From the NCBI RefSeq assembly GCF_001556865.1, contig NZ_LSJY01000163.1, positions 1 through 14,636 of the forward strand: 14,636 bases of DNA, written 5' to 3'. The DNA is from Sphingobium sp. CCH11-B1. Lineage in GTDB: Bacteria > Pseudomonadota > Alphaproteobacteria > Sphingomonadales > Sphingomonadaceae. Both the position numbers and the translations under genes were made by a program. Shown one piece after another: positions 14,437 through 14,636 of the stretch (position 1 is its first letter; the number at the start of each line of letters is the position of its first letter). The notes below the pieces were generated by a model that had not been told where the DNA came from, ran no database searches, and saw only the letters and a program-made list of their open reading frames with translations.

Positions 14437-14636
14437 TCAGTCCTGCCCGGCACCGATCGCGGCAACCAGTTCCAAAATGCGCCCGGCATGTTCCTTCCTG
14501 CAGATGAGCAGGTCGGGCATGTAGACATTCTCGCCATTGTAGATGAGCGGCGCGCCGTCGATGCGCGAACAATGGAGCCCGTGCGCGGCGGCGACCGCCA
14601 CTGGCGCCATGCTGTCCCATTCATACTGGCCGCCGG
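14437..14636 (-). CDS. cysQ: 3'(2'),5'-bisphosphate nucleotidase CysQ, C-terminal part (5' end outside window)
   Basis: About 66 codons at the end of a gene that enters from the right edge. The translated end contains GGQYEWDSMAPVAVAAAHGL, then SRIDGAPLIYNGENVYMPDLL, and stops at 14437-14439. The WD motif is the C-terminal metal/substrate motif of the inositol-monophosphatase-like fold. The GGQYEWDS context and the PLIYN...PDLL tail are typical of CysQ. CysQ removes a phosphate from 3'-phosphoadenosine 5'-phosphate, recycling the by-product of sulfate assimilation. Another member of the same phosphatase superfamily cannot be excluded from this fragment, but CysQ fits best. Confidence 0.85.
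   Translation of the reverse strand, partial: GGQYEWDSMAPVAVAAAHGLHCSRIDGAPLIYNGENVYMPDLLICRKEHAGRILELVAAIGAGQD

Overview
The window is chromosomal, GC-rich, densely coding alphaproteobacterial DNA, most probably from a sphingomonad (Sphingomonas/Sphingobium group). This rests on the dnaG-rpoD pair, an RpoD with a long acidic spacer, alphaproteobacterial-type MoxR, VWA, AnmK and TyrS sequences, and uniform GC-rich codon use. I see no insertion sequence, integrase, tRNA, rRNA, CRISPR array or clear sign of recent transfer. No gene-free stretch exceeds about 230 bases.

Layout, left to right. (1) The 3' end of dnaG and the complete rpoD (primary sigma factor), closed by a good intrinsic terminator. 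A heat-shock-sigma-like promoter lies inside dnaG. (2) A forward run of four genes: an unrecognised 226-aa protein, a MoxR-type AAA+ ATPase, a GFA/Mss4-fold zinc protein and a secreted protein of unknown function. (3) A reverse-strand soluble chemoreceptor-like protein with its sensor domain at the C-terminus, divergent from a two-gene operon: a VWA (CoxE-like) protein and a 2OG-Fe(II) prolyl-hydroxylase-type oxygenase with a Sel1-like N-terminus, overlapping by ATGA. The MoxR ATPase and the VWA protein normally work as a pair; here about 3.2 kb and three genes separate them. (4) A DUF1003 membrane-protein gene preceded by an elaborate leader. (5) Cell-wall recycling kinase anmK (reverse), tyrS (forward, divergent from anmK), a small PilZ-domain protein, an MscS-family channel (reverse, overlapping the PilZ gene tail to tail) and the C-terminal end of cysQ (reverse, cut by the window edge).

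The most interesting element is the leader of the DUF1003 gene (about 9915-10042). It contains a 20-codon open reading frame with its own Shine-Dalgarno sequence, an upstream hairpin, and two mutually exclusive downstream folds. In one, an anti-Shine-Dalgarno segment is held by an upstream partner, leaving the DUF1003 ribosome site free. In the other, the same segment pairs over 11 positions with the unusually strong DUF1003 Shine-Dalgarno sequence, inside a 17-pair hairpin. This is the architecture of a translational riboswitch or leader-peptide attenuator. I do not recognise it as a known class. A weaker, similar arrangement precedes the PilZ gene.
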